Below, in pieces: positions 44,584 to 54,360 of a stretch of DNA of 61,380 bases. The stretch is from Rhodoblastus acidophilus (GTDB taxonomy: Bacteria > Pseudomonadota > Alphaproteobacteria > Rhizobiales > Beijerinckiaceae): contig NZ_WNKS01000023.1 in assembly GCF_009720655.1 (NCBI RefSeq), positions 1 through 61,380 of the forward strand, given 5' to 3'. Positions within the stretch are counted from its first letter, which is position 1. Every line of letters begins with the position of its first letter. The notes under the pieces are model-generated. The model searched no databases and was not told the DNA's origin. It worked only from the letters and a program-made list of their open reading frames with translations. A program made the position numbers and the translations under genes.

Positions 44584-46008
44584 TCACTGCGGGAAGAAAT
44601 GATCCTTGTGCGTCGCGGTGGTCGCGCCGGTCTCATCCTTCACCGTGAACACCACATCGACCGGTTTTGCGGGAACCGACCCCGCGGGCGCGGTCACGGC
44701 GACGCGCAGCTCCAGGGTCTGGTCCGGGCCGACGACAGCGGCCTGCCCACCCTTGCCGTTGATGATCTGCAATTGCAGATTGGGGCTGCCCTCCACCGAC
44801 ACCTCAACCTTGCGGTCGTTGGCCTGCTTGTTGAGCACGCGCACCGTGTAGCCATTTCGAACCGCGCCATCGGACATGGTGACCGCAAGCGGGTTGCGGT
44901 CGTGCAGCACGTTGACGAACAGATCCGCGCGCGTCCCGAGCTTGAGCGCCATCACGCCGGCGACAGCCAGGATGATCACCGGATAGATCAGCGTGCGCGC
45001 CCGGATCAATTTATAGACCGGCGGCAGCCCTTCGTCGCGGCGGGCGATATTGATGTCGGTGTCATAGGCGACGAGATTGCCGGGCCGGCCGATCTCCTTC
45101 ATGACGATATTGCAGGCGTCGATGCACAGGCCGCACTGGATGCAGCCGAGCTGCGAGCCGTGGCGGATGTCGACGCCGGTCGGGCAGACCGCGACGCATT
45201 GGTGGCAGTCGATGCAGTCGCCGGCCTTTTCCCCGCGTTCATGCGCGGCCAAAGCCTTCTTCACCGACATGCGCGGCTCGCCGCGGGTGCGCTCATAGGA
45301 GACGTTGAGCGCCCATTCGTCGGTCATCGCCGCCTGGATGCGCGGCCACGGGCACATGAAGATGCACACTTGCTCGCGCATGTGGCCGGCGAAGACGTAA
45401 GTCGTGAAGGTGAGAATGCCGACCCAGATATAGGCGACGCCCGGCGCCGCGCCGGTGAACAAGTCCTTCAGCAAAGTCGGCGCATCGGCGAAATAGAGCA
45501 CGAAGGCGCCGCCGGTGAACATGGCGATCAACAGCCAAAGGACATGCTTGGTGGCGAGTTCGCGAACGCGCGAAAAGGTCCAGCCCTTCTTGTCCTTCAT
45601 GATGCGCTCGCGGCGGTCGCCCTCGACCCAGCGCTCGACGGCGAAGAACAGGTCGGTCCACACCGTCTGCCAGCACAGATAGCCGCACCACACGCGGCCC
45701 GCGAGCGCGTTCAGCAGGAACAGGGTCATGGCCGCGATGATCAGCAGGCCGGTGAAATAATAGACCTCCTGCGGCCAGATCTCGATGAAGAAGAAGTAGA
45801 AGCGCCGCGCCGGCATGTCGATCAGCACCGCCTGGTCCGGCAGGTTCGGCCCGCGGTCCCAGCGCAGGAACGGCATCAGGTAATAGACCGCCAGGGTGAA
45901 GGCCATCAGCCCCCACTTGATGGTGCGAAACGTTCCGTGGGTCGCCTGCGGATAGACCTTCTTGTGGACCTCGTAGAGCGGTCCAGTGATGATGGTTTCG
46001 TCGTCCAT
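44584..46008 (-). CDS. ccoG: Cytochrome c oxidase accessory protein CcoG (RdxA/FixG)
   Basis: 474 aa from ATG 46008. It is a membrane ferredoxin-like protein with about five spans. A cluster region has CIDCHQCVAVCPTG and a second CIQCGLCIDACN, which bind two [4Fe-4S] clusters. The N-terminal part has GRVWCGYLCWQTVW and CPWPRIQ; CcoG is involved in copper reduction for cbb3 oxidase assembly. The C-terminal third is an IG-like periplasmic domain. Normally the gene sits with ccoNOQP or ccoHIS, but neither is here; it is next to rplQ. Its own promoter is proposed at 46127-46154. Confidence 0.93.
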   Translation of the reverse strand: MDDETIITGPLYEVHKKVYPQATHGTFRTIKWGLMAFTLAVYYLMPFLRWDRGPNLPDQAVLIDMPARRFYFFFIEIWPQEVYYFTGLLIIAAMTLFLLNALAGRVWCGYLCWQTVWTDLFFAVERWVEGDRRERIMKDKKGWTFSRVRELATKHVLWLLIAMFTGGAFVLYFADAPTLLKDLFTGAAPGVAYIWVGILTFTTYVFAGHMREQVCIFMCPWPRIQAAMTDEWALNVSYERTRGEPRMSVKKALAAHERGEKAGDCIDCHQCVAVCPTGVDIRHGSQLGCIQCGLCIDACNIVMKEIGRPGNLVAYDTDINIARRDEGLPPVYKLIRARTLIYPVIILAVAGVMALKLGTRADLFVNVLHDRNPLAVTMSDGAVRNGYTVRVLNKQANDRKVEVSVEGSPNLQLQIINGKGGQAAVVGPDQTLELRVAVTAPAGSVPAKPVDVVFTVKDETGATTATHKDHFFPQ

Positions 46009-46126
46009 CGCAAGTGTCCTGACGTTTCGACGCGCGAAGTCAGCGCGGGATAGCGCGGAAGTCCGCATCCGTTCATTGATCCCGCGCAGGGTGTACGCCC
46101 TTTCGGATCATTCATCAAGGAATTCG

Positions 46127-46154
46127 AATATAATACCATCGGCGCGTCGGCCAA
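46127..46154 (-). promoter_or_regulatory. Probable promoter of ccoG
   Basis: Minus-strand TTGGCC (46154-46149), 16-base spacer and TATATT (46132-46127), directly after the rplQ terminator. The -10 is good, the -35 partial. Confidence 0.5.
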
Positions 46155-46183
46155 AACAAAAGGGCGGCCCACCGGGCCGCCCT
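46152..46183 (-). terminator. Rho-independent terminator of the ribosomal cluster after rplQ
   Basis: AGGGCGGCCC (46161-46170) pairs with GGGCCGCCCT (46174-46183), loop of three. The minus strand continues TTTGTTTTGG. It ends the rpsM-to-rplQ transcript. Confidence 0.9.
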
Positions 46184-46206
46184 GAAAAAATCGCGTGCGA
46201 AAAACC

Positions 46207-46614
46207 TTATTCCGCAGCTTCGGCGACCTGACCGGAATCCTTGCCCTTGGCGGAGACGTCGCGATCGACGAATTCGATAATGGCCATGGCGGCGTTATCG
46301 CCGTAGCGGAAGCCAGCCTTGAGCACGCGGGTATACCCGCCCTGACGATCCTTGTAGCGCGGAGCCAGCGTGTCGAACAGCTTGGCGACCAGCGCCACGT
46401 CCTTGATCTGGGCGATGGCCTGACGACGGGCGTGCAGGTCGCCGCGCTTGCCGAGGGTGACGAGCTTTTCGATCACCGGACGCAGGTCCTTGGCCTTGGG
46501 CAGGGTGGTGGTGATCTGCTCGTGCTTGATCAACGCCTGGCAGAGATTGGCGAACATCGCCTTGCGATGCTCGGCGGTGCGGTTGAACCGCCGCTTGGAT
46601 TTACCATGATACAT
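46207..46614 (-). CDS. rplQ: 50S ribosomal protein L17
   Basis: 135 aa. L17 core starts [24 protein letters not shown] and has [23 protein letters not shown] and [25 protein letters not shown]. The C-terminus is extended by a short acidic tail. It is the last gene of the alpha operon, with a terminator 24 bases downstream. A large palindromic repeat separates it from rpoA. Confidence 0.97.
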   Translation of the reverse strand: MYHGKSKRRFNRTAEHRKAMFANLCQALIKHEQITTTLPKAKDLRPVIEKLVTLGKRGDLHARRQAIAQIKDVALVAKLFDTLAPRYKDRQGGYTRVLKAGFRYGDNAAMAIIEFVDRDVSAKGKDSGQVAEAAE

Positions 46615-46693
46615 ATTGGCTCTCCATGTTGATTAGGGCCGCCGTGCCAAGGAACGGCCCTTCCGTGCTTGCCCCGATTTCGGGGCGGGTTAT

Positions 46694-46804
46694 CCTTCTC
46701 CCCTTGCGGGAGAAGGCGGATCGGCGCGGAGCGCCGAGACGGATGAGGCGGGAAGAACCCCTCATCCGGCGCTTCGCGCCACCTTCTCCCGCAAGGGGAG
46801 AAGG
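46694..46804. repeat. 111-bp nested palindromic repeat between rplQ and rpoA
   Basis: 23-bp perfect outer arms at 46694-46716 and 46782-46804 (CCTTCTCCCCTTGCGG type), each itself palindromic, with an inner GGATGAGG/CCTCATCC stem (46741-46748 with 46760-46767). This CCTTCTCC...GGATGAGG unit is a known Hyphomicrobiales intergenic repeat; here it starts eight bases past the rpoA stop. Confidence 0.9.
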
Positions 46805-46812
46805 CGCGTGCC

Positions 46813-47829
46813 TTAGTAGTGTTCTTCGAACCGCTTGGCGAGTTCGTCGATGTTCTCCGGCGGCCAGCCGGAGACTTCCATGCCGAGGTGCAGGCCCATC
46901 TGCGCCAGCACTTCCTTGATTTCGTTGAGCGACTTGCGGCCGAAGTTCGGCGTGCGCAGCATTTCGGCTTCGGTCTTCTGGATGAGGTCGCCGATATAGA
47001 CGATGTTGTCGTTCTTCAGGCAGTTGGCCGAGCGCACCGACAGTTCGAGTTCGTCGACCTTCTTGAGCAGCGCCGGGTTGAAGGCGAGTTCCGGAATGGC
47101 CGGCGAGGCCTCCTCGCGCTTGGGCTCCTCGAAATTGACGAACACATTGAGCTGGTCCTGCAGGATGCGCGCGGCGAAAGCCAGGGCGTCCTCGGGGGTC
47201 AGCGAGCCGTTGGTCTCCATCTGCAAGGTGAGCTTGTCATAGTCGAGCACCTGGCCCTCGCGGGTCGGCTCGATCTTGTAGGACACCTTCTTCACCGGCG
47301 AATAAATGGAATCGACCGGGATCAGGCCGATCGGGGCGTCCTCGGCGCGGTTGCGGTCCGCGGGAACATAGCCCTTGCCAGTATTGACGGTGAATTCCAT
47401 GCGGATTTCCGCGCCCTCGTCGAGGGTGCACAGCGCCAACTGCGGGTTGAGCACGGCGATGTCGCCGGTCACGCCGATGTCGCCGGCATAGACCACGCCC
47501 GGACCCTGTTTCTTCAGGGTCATGCGCTTCGGGCCTTCGCCCTGCATCTTGATGGCGACGTCCTTGATGTTGAGGACGATGTCGGTCACATCCTCGCGCA
47601 CGCCGGGAATCGAGGAGAATTCATGCAGCACGCCGTCGATGTGGACGGAGGTGATGGCGGCGCCCTGAAGCGACGACAGCAGGATGCGGCGCAGCGCATT
47701 GCCGAGCGTCAGACCAAAACCGCGCTCCAGCGGCTCGGCGACGACGGTCGCGACACGCTTGGGGTCTTCGCCGGGGGACACAATGAGCTTGTTCGGCTTG
47801 ATCAGCTCTTGCCAATTCTTCTGGATCAT
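46813..47829 (-). CDS. rpoA: RNA polymerase alpha subunit
   Basis: 338 aa from ATG 47829 ([15 protein letters not shown]). The N-terminal assembly domain has [27 protein letters not shown] and [16 protein letters not shown]. The C-terminal domain has [26 protein letters not shown], the DNA- and factor-binding determinant, and [14 protein letters not shown]. The in-frame extension upstream is not needed. Set in the alpha operon between rpsK and rplQ; the rplQ side is separated by a palindromic repeat. Confidence 0.97.
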   Translation of the reverse strand: MIQKNWQELIKPNKLIVSPGEDPKRVATVVAEPLERGFGLTLGNALRRILLSSLQGAAITSVHIDGVLHEFSSIPGVREDVTDIVLNIKDVAIKMQGEGPKRMTLKKQGPGVVYAGDIGVTGDIAVLNPQLALCTLDEGAEIRMEFTVNTGKGYVPADRNRAEDAPIGLIPVDSIYSPVKKVSYKIEPTREGQVLDYDKLTLQMETNGSLTPEDALAFAARILQDQLNVFVNFEEPKREEASPAIPELAFNPALLKKVDELELSVRSANCLKNDNIVYIGDLIQKTEAEMLRTPNFGRKSLNEIKEVLAQMGLHLGMEVSGWPPENIDELAKRFEEHY

Positions 47830-47933
47830 TTCAGCCTCTTCCTCGGACCGCGGCATATCGGTTCGTCAACCATGGCCTTTGGTCCGCTAACGGAATTGTC
47901 CGCCGAGCCCCGTCGGTCCCAGGCGGATACAAA

Positions 47934-47958
47934 TCGATCGCGGCGAGGCCGCGATCGA
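47934..47958. repeat. 11-bp perfect hairpin between rpoA and rpsK
   Basis: TCGATCGCGGC (47934-47944) pairs with 47948-47958 over a GAG loop. No T-run follows. Confidence 0.8.
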
Positions 47959-47994
47959 CACGAGACCGCGCGAGGCGGCCAACCCAATATATAA

Positions 47995-48387
47995 TCAGAC
48001 GCGGCGGCGCTTGCGAGGGCGGCAGCCGTTGTGCGGGATCGGGGTCACGTCGCGGATCGAGGTGACGGTGAAGCCGGCGGCCTGCAACGCGCGCAGCGCG
48101 GACTCACGACCCGAACCGGGACCGGACACTTCCACTTCAACCGTGCGCATGCCGTGCTCGGCGGCCTTGCGGGCGGCGTCTTCAGCGGCCATCTGCGCGG
48201 CGTAAGGGGTCGACTTGCGCGAGCCCTTGAACCCCATGGTGCCGGACGACGACCAGGAGATGGTGTTGCCCTGCGCGTCGGCGATGGTGATCATCGTGTT
48301 GTTGAACGACGAATGCACATGCGCGACGCCGGAGGCGATGTTCTTGCGTTCCCTGCGGCGAACGCGGGTGTTTTCCTGCTTGGCCAT
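47995..48387 (-). CDS. rpsK: 30S ribosomal protein S11
   Basis: 130 aa from ATG 48387. S11 signatures: [39 protein letters not shown] and [13 protein letters not shown] at the end. S11 forms part of the mRNA exit platform. It is separated from rpsM by a 290-bp gap filled with a palindrome, much longer than usual for this pair. Confidence 0.97.
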   Translation of the reverse strand: MAKQENTRVRRRERKNIASGVAHVHSSFNNTMITIADAQGNTISWSSSGTMGFKGSRKSTPYAAQMAAEDAARKAAEHGMRTVEVEVSGPGSGRESALRALQAAGFTVTSIRDVTPIPHNGCRPRKRRRV

Positions 48388-48550
48388 ATTTTTAACTGCC
48401 CTTCGAGCGCGCCCGTAATGCCGGTCGCTAAGGTAATCCGACGGCCGCGCTGACGCGCGCCCTTCGGCGCTGGGGTTGGCGAGCGGCCGTTTGAGCCGCC
48501 CTATGATCTCGCGCTGTTTGCGCGAAAGTGGAACTGCCAAAATTCGGATT

Positions 48551-48668
48551 CAAATGGGTCAGGCTGCGGCGAAAATGGTGTTTTGCGAGCACCGAAGCGG
48601 AGCGTACTTGAGTACGTGAGCATCGGAGCGGAGCAAAACGCCATTTGTAGCCCGGCCCCACCCATTTG
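48551..48668. repeat. 118-bp nested palindrome between rpsK and rpsM
   Basis: Outer CAAATGGGT (48551-48559) pairs with 48660-48668; a second layer AAATGGTGTTTTGC (48573-48586) pairs with 48633-48646 with one mismatch; the centre holds CGTAC-TTGA-GTACG. The unit GAGCGGAG occurs twice inside. Confidence 0.8.
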
Positions 48669-48677
48669 GGCCGGATT

Positions 48678-49046
48678 TTACTTCTTCTTGCCGGCGATCG
48701 GCTTGGCCTTGCCCTTGCGGGTGCGGGCGTTGGTGTGGGTGCGCTGGCCGCGCACCGGCAGACCGCGACGATGGCGCAGGCCGCGATAGCAGCCGAGGTC
48801 CATCAGGCGCTTGATGTTCATCGCGACTTCGCGGCGCAGATCGCCTTCCACCATATAGTCGCGGTCGATGGTTTCGCGGATTTGCAGCACTTCGGCGTCC
48901 GAAAGCTGGTTCACCCGGCGTTCCGCGGCAATGCCGACCTTTTCGCAGATTTCCTCGGCCTTCTTCGATCCGATGCCGTGGATGTACTGCAGCGCGATGA
49001 TCACGCGCTTGTTGGTCGGGATATTGACGCCAGCTATACGAGCCAT
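48678..49046 (-). CDS. rpsM: 30S ribosomal protein S13
   Basis: 122 aa from ATG 49046. [26 protein letters not shown] starts the S13 core, with [27 protein letters not shown] near the end, whose tail contacts P-site tRNA. The adk terminator lies about 85 bases upstream, so rpsM may depend on read-through or an unseen promoter. Confidence 0.97.
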   Translation of the reverse strand: MARIAGVNIPTNKRVIIALQYIHGIGSKKAEEICEKVGIAAERRVNQLSDAEVLQIRETIDRDYMVEGDLRREVAMNIKRLMDLGCYRGLRHRRGLPVRGQRTHTNARTRKGKAKPIAGKKK

Positions 49047-49120
49047 TTTTTCACATGCTCCATGTTGACGGGCTTGCGCCCAGACAAACCCGCGTCCGGT
49101 GGAGGCCGGCCCCTGCGGGT

Positions 49121-49154
49121 ATAAAAACAACGCTCCTGCTTTCCAGCAGGAGCG
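49121..49154 (-). terminator. Rho-independent terminator after adk
   Basis: CGCTCCTGCT (49131-49140) pairs with AGCAGGAGCG (49145-49154) over TTCC. The minus strand continues TTGTTTTTAT. It splits the spc part from the rpsM-rplQ part of the cluster. Confidence 0.85.
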
Positions 49155-49211
49155 CCGTAGAAGACGTTTCGCTTAGAACGATTCCGCCGCGCCGTCAACC
49201 GGCGCGGTAAA

Positions 49212-49793
49212 TCATTTCGCCAGCACCGCGTCGAGCTGTTTTGTCACCTCGTCGATCGGCGCCATGCCGTCGACGGTGCGCAGCTCGCCGATGGACTTGT
49301 AATAGCCCGAGACCGGAGCGGTCTGCTCATGATACTGAGCCAGACGTTTCTTGAACGCTTCCGGATTGTCGTCGGCGCGTACGGTCCCGCCGGCGGCGAC
49401 GGTGTCGCGCGCCCGGCCCTCGATTCGCGCCAGCAAAATGCCGTCGTCCACCAACAGCTCGACCACGGCGTCGAGACCGCGCCCCTTCTGCTTCAACAGC
49501 GCCGTCAAAGCCTCGGCCTGCGCGACCGTGCGCGGAAACCCGTCGAGGATAAAACCCTTGGCGCAATCGGCTTCGTCGATTCGGTCGGCGATGATGCCGA
49601 TGACGATTTCGTCGGAGACGAGGCCGCCCGATTCCATCACCGCCTTGGCCTTCAAGCCGACAGGGGTGCCCGCCTTGACCGCCGCGCGCAGCATGTCGCC
49701 GGTCGAGAGCTGCGGGATGCCGTACTTCTGTTCCAGGCGCGCCGACTGGGTGCCTTTGCCGGCCCCCGGCGGTCCGAGCAGAATGAGCCTCAT
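49212..49793 (-). CDS. adk: Adenylate kinase
   Basis: 193 aa. Converts AMP and ATP into two ADP. P-loop [17 protein letters not shown]-binding [12 protein letters not shown], and [14 protein letters not shown] are present. The lid is the short form without zinc cysteines, typical of alphaproteobacteria. Its ATG overlaps the secY stop (49790-49793). Confidence 0.97.
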   Translation of the reverse strand: MRLILLGPPGAGKGTQSARLEQKYGIPQLSTGDMLRAAVKAGTPVGLKAKAVMESGGLVSDEIVIGIIADRIDEADCAKGFILDGFPRTVAQAEALTALLKQKGRGLDAVVELLVDDGILLARIEGRARDTVAAGGTVRADDNPEAFKKRLAQYHEQTAPVSGYYKSIGELRTVDGMAPIDEVTKQLDAVLAK

Positions 49794-51124
49794 TTCTTCT
49801 TCCCCCTGAGCTTGGCCTTTTTCACCAGTCCCTCGTATTGCTGCGCCTGGAGATGGCCATGAATCTGCGCAACCGTGTCCATGGTCACGGAGACCACGAT
49901 CAACAGGGACGTCCCGCCGAAATAGAACGGCAGCGCAAATTGGGAAATCAGCATTTCGGGTAGCAGGCAGATGATGGCGAGATAGCCGGCGCCGAGCACG
50001 GTCACGCGGGTGAGCACGTGGTCGATATATTGCGCGGTGCGCTCGCCGGGCCGGATGCCCGGAATGAAGCCGCCATGCTTCTTCAGGTTTTCCGCCGTGT
50101 CCTGGGGATTGAACACGATGGCCGTGTAGAAGAAGGCGAAGAACACGATCATGCCGACATAGAAGGCGATATACGCCGGCCGCCCGTGACCGAAATAGGT
50201 CGCGAGAAAGCCGAGAAAGCCGCTGGTTCCGCCGTCGCCCGCGAGATTGGAGAAGGTGATCGGCAGCAGCAACAGCGACGAGGCGAAGATCGGCGGAATC
50301 ACGCCCGCGGTGTTGAGTTTTAGCGGCAGGAACGAGGTCTGCCCCTCATAAACCCGGTTGCCCTGCTGGCGCTTGGGATAGGTGATCAGCAGCCGGCGCT
50401 GGGCGCGCTCCATGAAGACGATGAAAGCGATCACCGCGAAGGACATGACGGAGACGCCGACGATCACGGCCGGAGGAATCGCGCCCTGGCGCGACAGCTC
50501 CAGTGTGCTGGCGACCGCCGACGGGAAGGCCGCGACGATACCCGCGAAGATGATCAGCGACGAACCGTTGCCGATGCCGCGCGAGGTGATCTGCTCGCCA
50601 AGCCACATCAGGAAGAGCACGCCGCCGGTGAGGGTGATCACGGTGGAGGCGCGGAAGAACCAGCCGGGCTCCGTCACCACGCCGGTCTGCCCCTCGAGTC
50701 CGATGGCGATGCCATAGGCCTGGAACACAGCGAGCGCCACGGTGAGATAGCGGGTGTACTGGTTGATGACCTTGCGGCCCTGCTCGCCTTCCTTCTTCAG
50801 CGTTTCCAGCGCGGGAATCACCGAGGTCATCAGCTGCACGATGATCGAGGCCGAGATGTAGGGCATGATGTTCAGGGCGAAGATCGCCATGCGCTGCACG
50901 GCGCCGCCGGCGAACATGTTGAACAGCTCGAGCACGCCCTGCTGCTTGCCATGAAAACTCTGCTCGAACACCACGGGATCGATGCCGGGCAGCGGGATGT
51001 AGGTGCCGAGGCGGTAGATGACCAGAGCGCCAAGGGTGAACCAGATACGCTTCTTGAGCTCTTCGGCCTTGCCGAGCGAAGCGAAGTTGAGATTAGCCGC
51101 AAGCTGTTCAGCTGCCGAAGCCAT
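49790..51124 (-). CDS. secY: Preprotein translocase subunit SecY
   Basis: 444 aa with ten predicted membrane helices, the central pore protein of the Sec translocon. Signatures are [16 protein letters not shown] (first span), [44 protein letters not shown], and [19 protein letters not shown]. Normal length. It sits between rplO and adk as in most bacteria, but a 134-bp gap with a hairpin and T-run separates it from rplO. Confidence 0.97.
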   Translation of the reverse strand: MASAAEQLAANLNFASLGKAEELKKRIWFTLGALVIYRLGTYIPLPGIDPVVFEQSFHGKQQGVLELFNMFAGGAVQRMAIFALNIMPYISASIIVQLMTSVIPALETLKKEGEQGRKVINQYTRYLTVALAVFQAYGIAIGLEGQTGVVTEPGWFFRASTVITLTGGVLFLMWLGEQITSRGIGNGSSLIIFAGIVAAFPSAVASTLELSRQGAIPPAVIVGVSVMSFAVIAFIVFMERAQRRLLITYPKRQQGNRVYEGQTSFLPLKLNTAGVIPPIFASSLLLLPITFSNLAGDGGTSGFLGFLATYFGHGRPAYIAFYVGMIVFFAFFYTAIVFNPQDTAENLKKHGGFIPGIRPGERTAQYIDHVLTRVTVLGAGYLAIICLLPEMLISQFALPFYFGGTSLLIVVSVTMDTVAQIHGHLQAQQYEGLVKKAKLRGKKK

Positions 51125-51164
51125 GAAAACTGCTCCAAATGCGCGACGCGCGCATGAATGATGC

Positions 51165-51200
51165 GAAAACGGGGCGCAACTCCTTCGAGTTCCGCCCCGT
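51165..51200 (-). terminator. Hairpin with T-run between rplO and secY
   Basis: ACGGGGCG (51169-51176) pairs with 51193-51200, continued by AACTC/GAGTT around CTTC with a C/C mismatch. On the minus strand GTTTTCG follows. It may be an attenuator that lowers secY expression relative to ribosomal genes. Confidence 0.6.
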
Positions 51201-51258
51201 CAATAACCGTTCATCCCGGCAAAATCACGCGCATTCGCGCCTTTCGCCTAAAGAAAAA

Positions 51259-51732
51259 TCACGCCTCGGCGGAAGCCAGCAGCTTCACCGAACCGCCAAC
51301 CTTTTCGATGGCGGCGACAGCGGACTTGGACGCGGCGGCGACTTCGAAGGCGAGCTTGGCGCTGATTTCGCCATTGCCGAGGATCTTCACGCCGTCGCGG
51401 GCCTTGGAGATCACGCCGGCGGCAATCAGGGCTTCCAGGGTCACGGGCGCCGAGGCGTCCAGTTTGCCCGCTTCCACCGCCTGCTGGATACGACCGAGGT
51501 TGACCTCGTTGTAATCCACGGAGAAGGGGTTCCAGAAGCCGCGCTTGGGCAGACGGCGATGCAGAGGCATCTGGCCGCCTTCAAAACCCTTGATGGCGAC
51601 GCCTGTGCGGGCCTTTTGACCCTTGACGCCGCGTCCCGCGGTCTTGCCCTTGCCGGAGCCGATACCGCGACCGACGCGCATGCGGTTCTTGGAGGAACCG
51701 GGATTGTCGGAGAGGTCGTTGAGTTTCACCAT
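51259..51732 (-). CDS. rplO: 50S ribosomal protein L15
   Basis: 157 aa from ATG 51732. L15 signatures: [31 protein letters not shown] and [17 protein letters not shown]. The C-terminal domain has [15 protein letters not shown]. Follows rpmD by eleven bases. Confidence 0.97.
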   Translation of the reverse strand: MVKLNDLSDNPGSSKNRMRVGRGIGSGKGKTAGRGVKGQKARTGVAIKGFEGGQMPLHRRLPKRGFWNPFSVDYNEVNLGRIQQAVEAGKLDASAPVTLEALIAAGVISKARDGVKILGNGEISAKLAFEVAAASKSAVAAIEKVGGSVKLLASAEA

Positions 51733-51743
51733 GGTCGCGATCC

Positions 51744-51926
51744 TCAATCTTCGACGCGCACGAGGTGCGCGACCTTGGCGATCTGACCACGAATCGAGGG
51801 GGTGTCTTTCAACACCGCCTTGCGGCCGATCTTGTTAAGTTTCAGGCCGACGAGAGTCGCGCGCTGGTCGGCGGGGCGGCCGATCGGGCTCTTGGTCTGA
51901 ACGACCGTGACAGTCTTGTCCGTCAT
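51744..51926 (-). CDS. rpmD: 50S ribosomal protein L30
   Basis: 60 aa. Typical short L30 with [27 protein letters not shown], then [11 protein letters not shown]-like [16 protein letters not shown]. It sits between rpsE and rplO in the spc order. Confidence 0.96.
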   Translation of the reverse strand: MTDKTVTVVQTKSPIGRPADQRATLVGLKLNKIGRKAVLKDTPSIRGQIAKVAHLVRVED

Positions 51927-51937
51927 GTCCGTTCTCC

Positions 51938-52510
51938 TCAGCCTTCAGCCGTGCCGTCTTCGCCGCCGGGGCGACGCGACTGCAGCACGGACACTTTCAG
52001 ACCGCGACGCGCCGCCACCGAACGAGGCGAATCCTCGGCCTTGAGCGCGTCGAACGTGGCGCGAACCATGTTGTAGGGATTCGACGAACCCTGCGACTTC
52101 GCGACGACGTCATGGACGCCGAGCGATTCGAACACAGCGCGCATCGGGCCGCCGGCGATGATGCCAGTACCCGCGGGCGCCGCGCGCAAAACGACGCGGC
52201 CCGCGCCATGGCGGCCGTTCACGTCATGATGCAGGGTGCGGCCTTCGCGCAGCGGCACGCGGATCAGCGCGCGCTTGGCGGATTCGGTGGCCTTGCGGAT
52301 GGCTTCCGGCACTTCGCGCGCCTTGCCATGCCCAAAACCGACGCGACCCTTCTGGTCGCCGACGACGACGAGGGCGGCGAAGCCGAAGCGACGGCCACCC
52401 TTCACAACCTTGGCGACGCGGTTGATGTGGACCAGACGATCCACGAATTCGCTGTCGCGCTCTTCATCCTTGCGATCGCGACCGCGACCGCCCTGTTCTT
52501 CACGAGCCAT
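51938..52510 (-). CDS. rpsE: 30S ribosomal protein S5
   Basis: 190 aa from ATG 52510. Core motifs: [68 protein letters not shown] and [17 protein letters not shown]5 matters for decoding fidelity. A short acidic/basic N-terminal segment precedes the core. A 179-bp gap with three hairpins separates it from rplR. Confidence 0.97.
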   Translation of the reverse strand: MAREEQGGRGRDRKDEERDSEFVDRLVHINRVAKVVKGGRRFGFAALVVVGDQKGRVGFGHGKAREVPEAIRKATESAKRALIRVPLREGRTLHHDVNGRHGAGRVVLRAAPAGTGIIAGGPMRAVFESLGVHDVVAKSQGSSNPYNMVRATFDALKAEDSPRSVAARRGLKVSVLQSRRPGGEDGTAEG

Positions 52511-52564
52511 TTGTTTTTCCGTCACTTGCGCGGAAGGTCCCGTTAGACCCCCGCTCGCTGGGTC

Positions 52565-52674
52565 GCTCCCGATACGGGAGCTTTCCTCAAACGTCAATCC
52601 CGGAACGCGAAAATCGCGTTCCGGGACGAGTTTGAAAACTCAGCCAACCGGCGCGTCCAACGCCAAAGGCGTTG
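52565..52674. repeat. Three tandem hairpins between rplR and rpsE
   Basis: GCTCCCG (52565-52571 with 52575-52581, ATA loop), TCCCGGAACGCGA (52598-52610 with 52614-52626, AAA loop) and CAACGCC (52658-52664 with 52668-52674, AAA loop). All three stems are perfect and have three-base loops. Confidence 0.85.
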
Positions 52675-52689
52675 AACGGATCGCGCCGA

Positions 52690-53046
52690 TCAGAACTGCA
52701 GCCCGCCTTCGCGGGCGCCGTCGGCCAGCGCCTTGACGCGGCCGTGGTACATGTACGAGCCGCGGTCGAACACGACCTCGGTCACACCGGCGGCGACCGC
52801 GCGTTCCGCGATCAACTTGCCGATGGCCTTGGCGGCCTCGACGTCGGCGCCGGTCTTCAGCCCTTCGCGCTGCGCCTTCTCGATCGAGGAAGCGGCGGCG
52901 AGAGTGACGCCGTTCGCGTCGTCGATGATCTGAGCATAGATCTGCTTCGACGAGCGGAACACAGACAAACGCGGCTTTCCGTAAGCGCGGGCGCGAAGCG
53001 TGCGGCGGACGCGCGCCTTACGGCGATCAGTGGTATCCTTAGCCAT
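52690..53046 (-). CDS. rplR: 50S ribosomal protein L18
   Basis: 118 aa. L18 core with [30 protein letters not shown] and [29 protein letters not shown] at the end. It binds 5S rRNA. Twelve bases after rplF. Confidence 0.97.
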   Translation of the reverse strand: MAKDTTDRRKARVRRTLRARAYGKPRLSVFRSSKQIYAQIIDDANGVTLAAASSIEKAQREGLKTGADVEAAKAIGKLIAERAVAAGVTEVVFDRGSYMYHGRVKALADGAREGGLQF

Positions 53047-53058
53047 GATACGCGGTCC

Positions 53059-53592
53059 TTACTTCTTCTTGCCTTCCTTGCGGAAGATGAATTCGCCAGC
53101 GTATTTGACGCCCTTGCCCTTATAAGGCTCGGGGCCACGATACTCGCGGATCTCAGCGGCGATCTGGCCGATCTGCTGCTTGTTGATCCCGGCGATGGTG
53201 ATTTCGGTCGGCTTCGGGCAGGCGATGGTGACGCCGGCCGGAATCGGATAGTTGATGTCGTGGCTGTAGCCGAGCGACAGCTGCAAATTCTTGCCAGCGA
53301 CAGCGGCCTTGTAGCCGACGCCGGTGATTTCCAGCTTCTTCTCGAAACCGCTGGTGACGCCGACGACCAGATTGTTGATCTGGGCGCGGGCGGTGCCCCA
53401 CAGCGCGCGGGCGCGCTTGGTTTCAAAACGCGGATCGACCTTGACGCCATTGTCGTTGAGTTCGACCGACACGTCGTCATGAACGATGAAGGACAGTTCG
53501 CCCTTGGCGCCCTTGACGGTGACCGTCTGACCCTCGACCTTGGCGGTGACGCCCGCCGGAACCGGAACCGGCTTCTTACCGATACGAGACAT
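53059..53592 (-). CDS. rplF: 50S ribosomal protein L6
   Basis: 177 aa. Two L6 repeats; signatures [43 protein letters not shown] and the C-terminal [24 protein letters not shown]. Normal length and order. Confidence 0.97.
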   Translation of the reverse strand: MSRIGKKPVPVPAGVTAKVEGQTVTVKGAKGELSFIVHDDVSVELNDNGVKVDPRFETKRARALWGTARAQINNLVVGVTSGFEKKLEITGVGYKAAVAGKNLQLSLGYSHDINYPIPAGVTIACPKPTEITIAGINKQQIGQIAAEIREYRGPEPYKGKGVKYAGEFIFRKEGKKK

Positions 53593-53609
53593 TTTGTTCT
53601 CCTCTCGGC

Positions 53610-54008
53610 TCAGAACACGGTGGCGAGCACTTCGCCGCCGACATTGGCTTCGCGCGCGGCATGATCCGCGAGGACGCCCTTCGGGGTCGAAATGATGGCG
53701 ATGCCCAGGCCGTTGGCGACGCGCGGCAGCTTGTCGACAGCGGCATAGACGCGGCGGCCCGGCTTCGACACGCGAGTGATGTCGCGAATCACCGGCTGGC
53801 CGTCGAAATACTTGAGCTCGATTTCGAAATCGGTGCGGCCGTTGCCGTATTCAGTGACCGAATAGCCACGGATGTAACCTTCGTCCTTGAGCACGTCGAG
53901 GACGTGGGCGCGCAGGCGCGAGCCCGGCGTCGAGACGGAGGTTTTGCGGCGCATCTGCGCATTGCGGATGCGGGTGAGCAGATCGCCCACAGGATCGTTG
54001 ATCGCCAT
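53610..54008 (-). CDS. rpsH: 30S ribosomal protein S8
   Basis: 132 aa. S8 motifs [18 protein letters not shown] and the C-terminal [35 protein letters not shown]8 is the usual feedback regulator of the spc operon; no S8 target site was identified here. Confidence 0.97.
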   Translation of the reverse strand: MAINDPVGDLLTRIRNAQMRRKTSVSTPGSRLRAHVLDVLKDEGYIRGYSVTEYGNGRTDFEIELKYFDGQPVIRDITRVSKPGRRVYAAVDKLPRVANGLGIAIISTPKGVLADHAAREANVGGEVLATVF

Positions 54009-54018
54009 GACGGTCTCC

Positions 54019-54324
54019 TTACCAGCTCGACTTGACCAGGCCCGGGATCAGACCCTTGGAGCCCAATTCGCGCAGAGCGATACGCGACATTTTCAGCTTG
54101 CGGTTATAGGCGCGCGGACGCCCCGTCACTTCGCAGCGATTCCGCACGCGATTGACGCAGGAGTTGCGCGGAACTTCCGCCAGCTTGAGCGTCGCTTCGA
54201 AACGCTCTTCCACGGTCAAGGAGCGATCCTTGGCGATCGCCTTGAGACGCGCCCGCTTGCCGGCCTTGTCGACCGCCATCTTGGCGCGCTTCTTGTTGTT
54301 GTTGATAGCGCTTTTCTTAGCCAT
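54019..54324 (-). CDS. rpsN: 30S ribosomal protein S14 (long, zinc-free form)
   Basis: 101 aa. [48 protein letters not shown] marks S14; the CxxC zinc pair of the short form is absent, so it is the C-minus type usual in proteobacteria. Confidence 0.97.
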   Translation of the reverse strand: MAKKSAINNNKKRAKMAVDKAGKRARLKAIAKDRSLTVEERFEATLKLAEVPRNSCVNRVRNRCEVTGRPRAYNRKLKMSRIALRELGSKGLIPGLVKSSW

Positions 54325-54360
54325 GAGTTACCTCTGGTCTCCGCGTCTGAGCCTTGCGGC

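Noticed and set aside
46095-46120. FNR/FixK box upstream of ccoG
   Set aside because: TTGATGAATGATCC has one good half-site only; the second half does not match ATCAA.
50015-50020. CACGTG inside secY as a second parS site
   Set aside because: Only the hexamer matches; the outer TGTT and AACA halves are absent.
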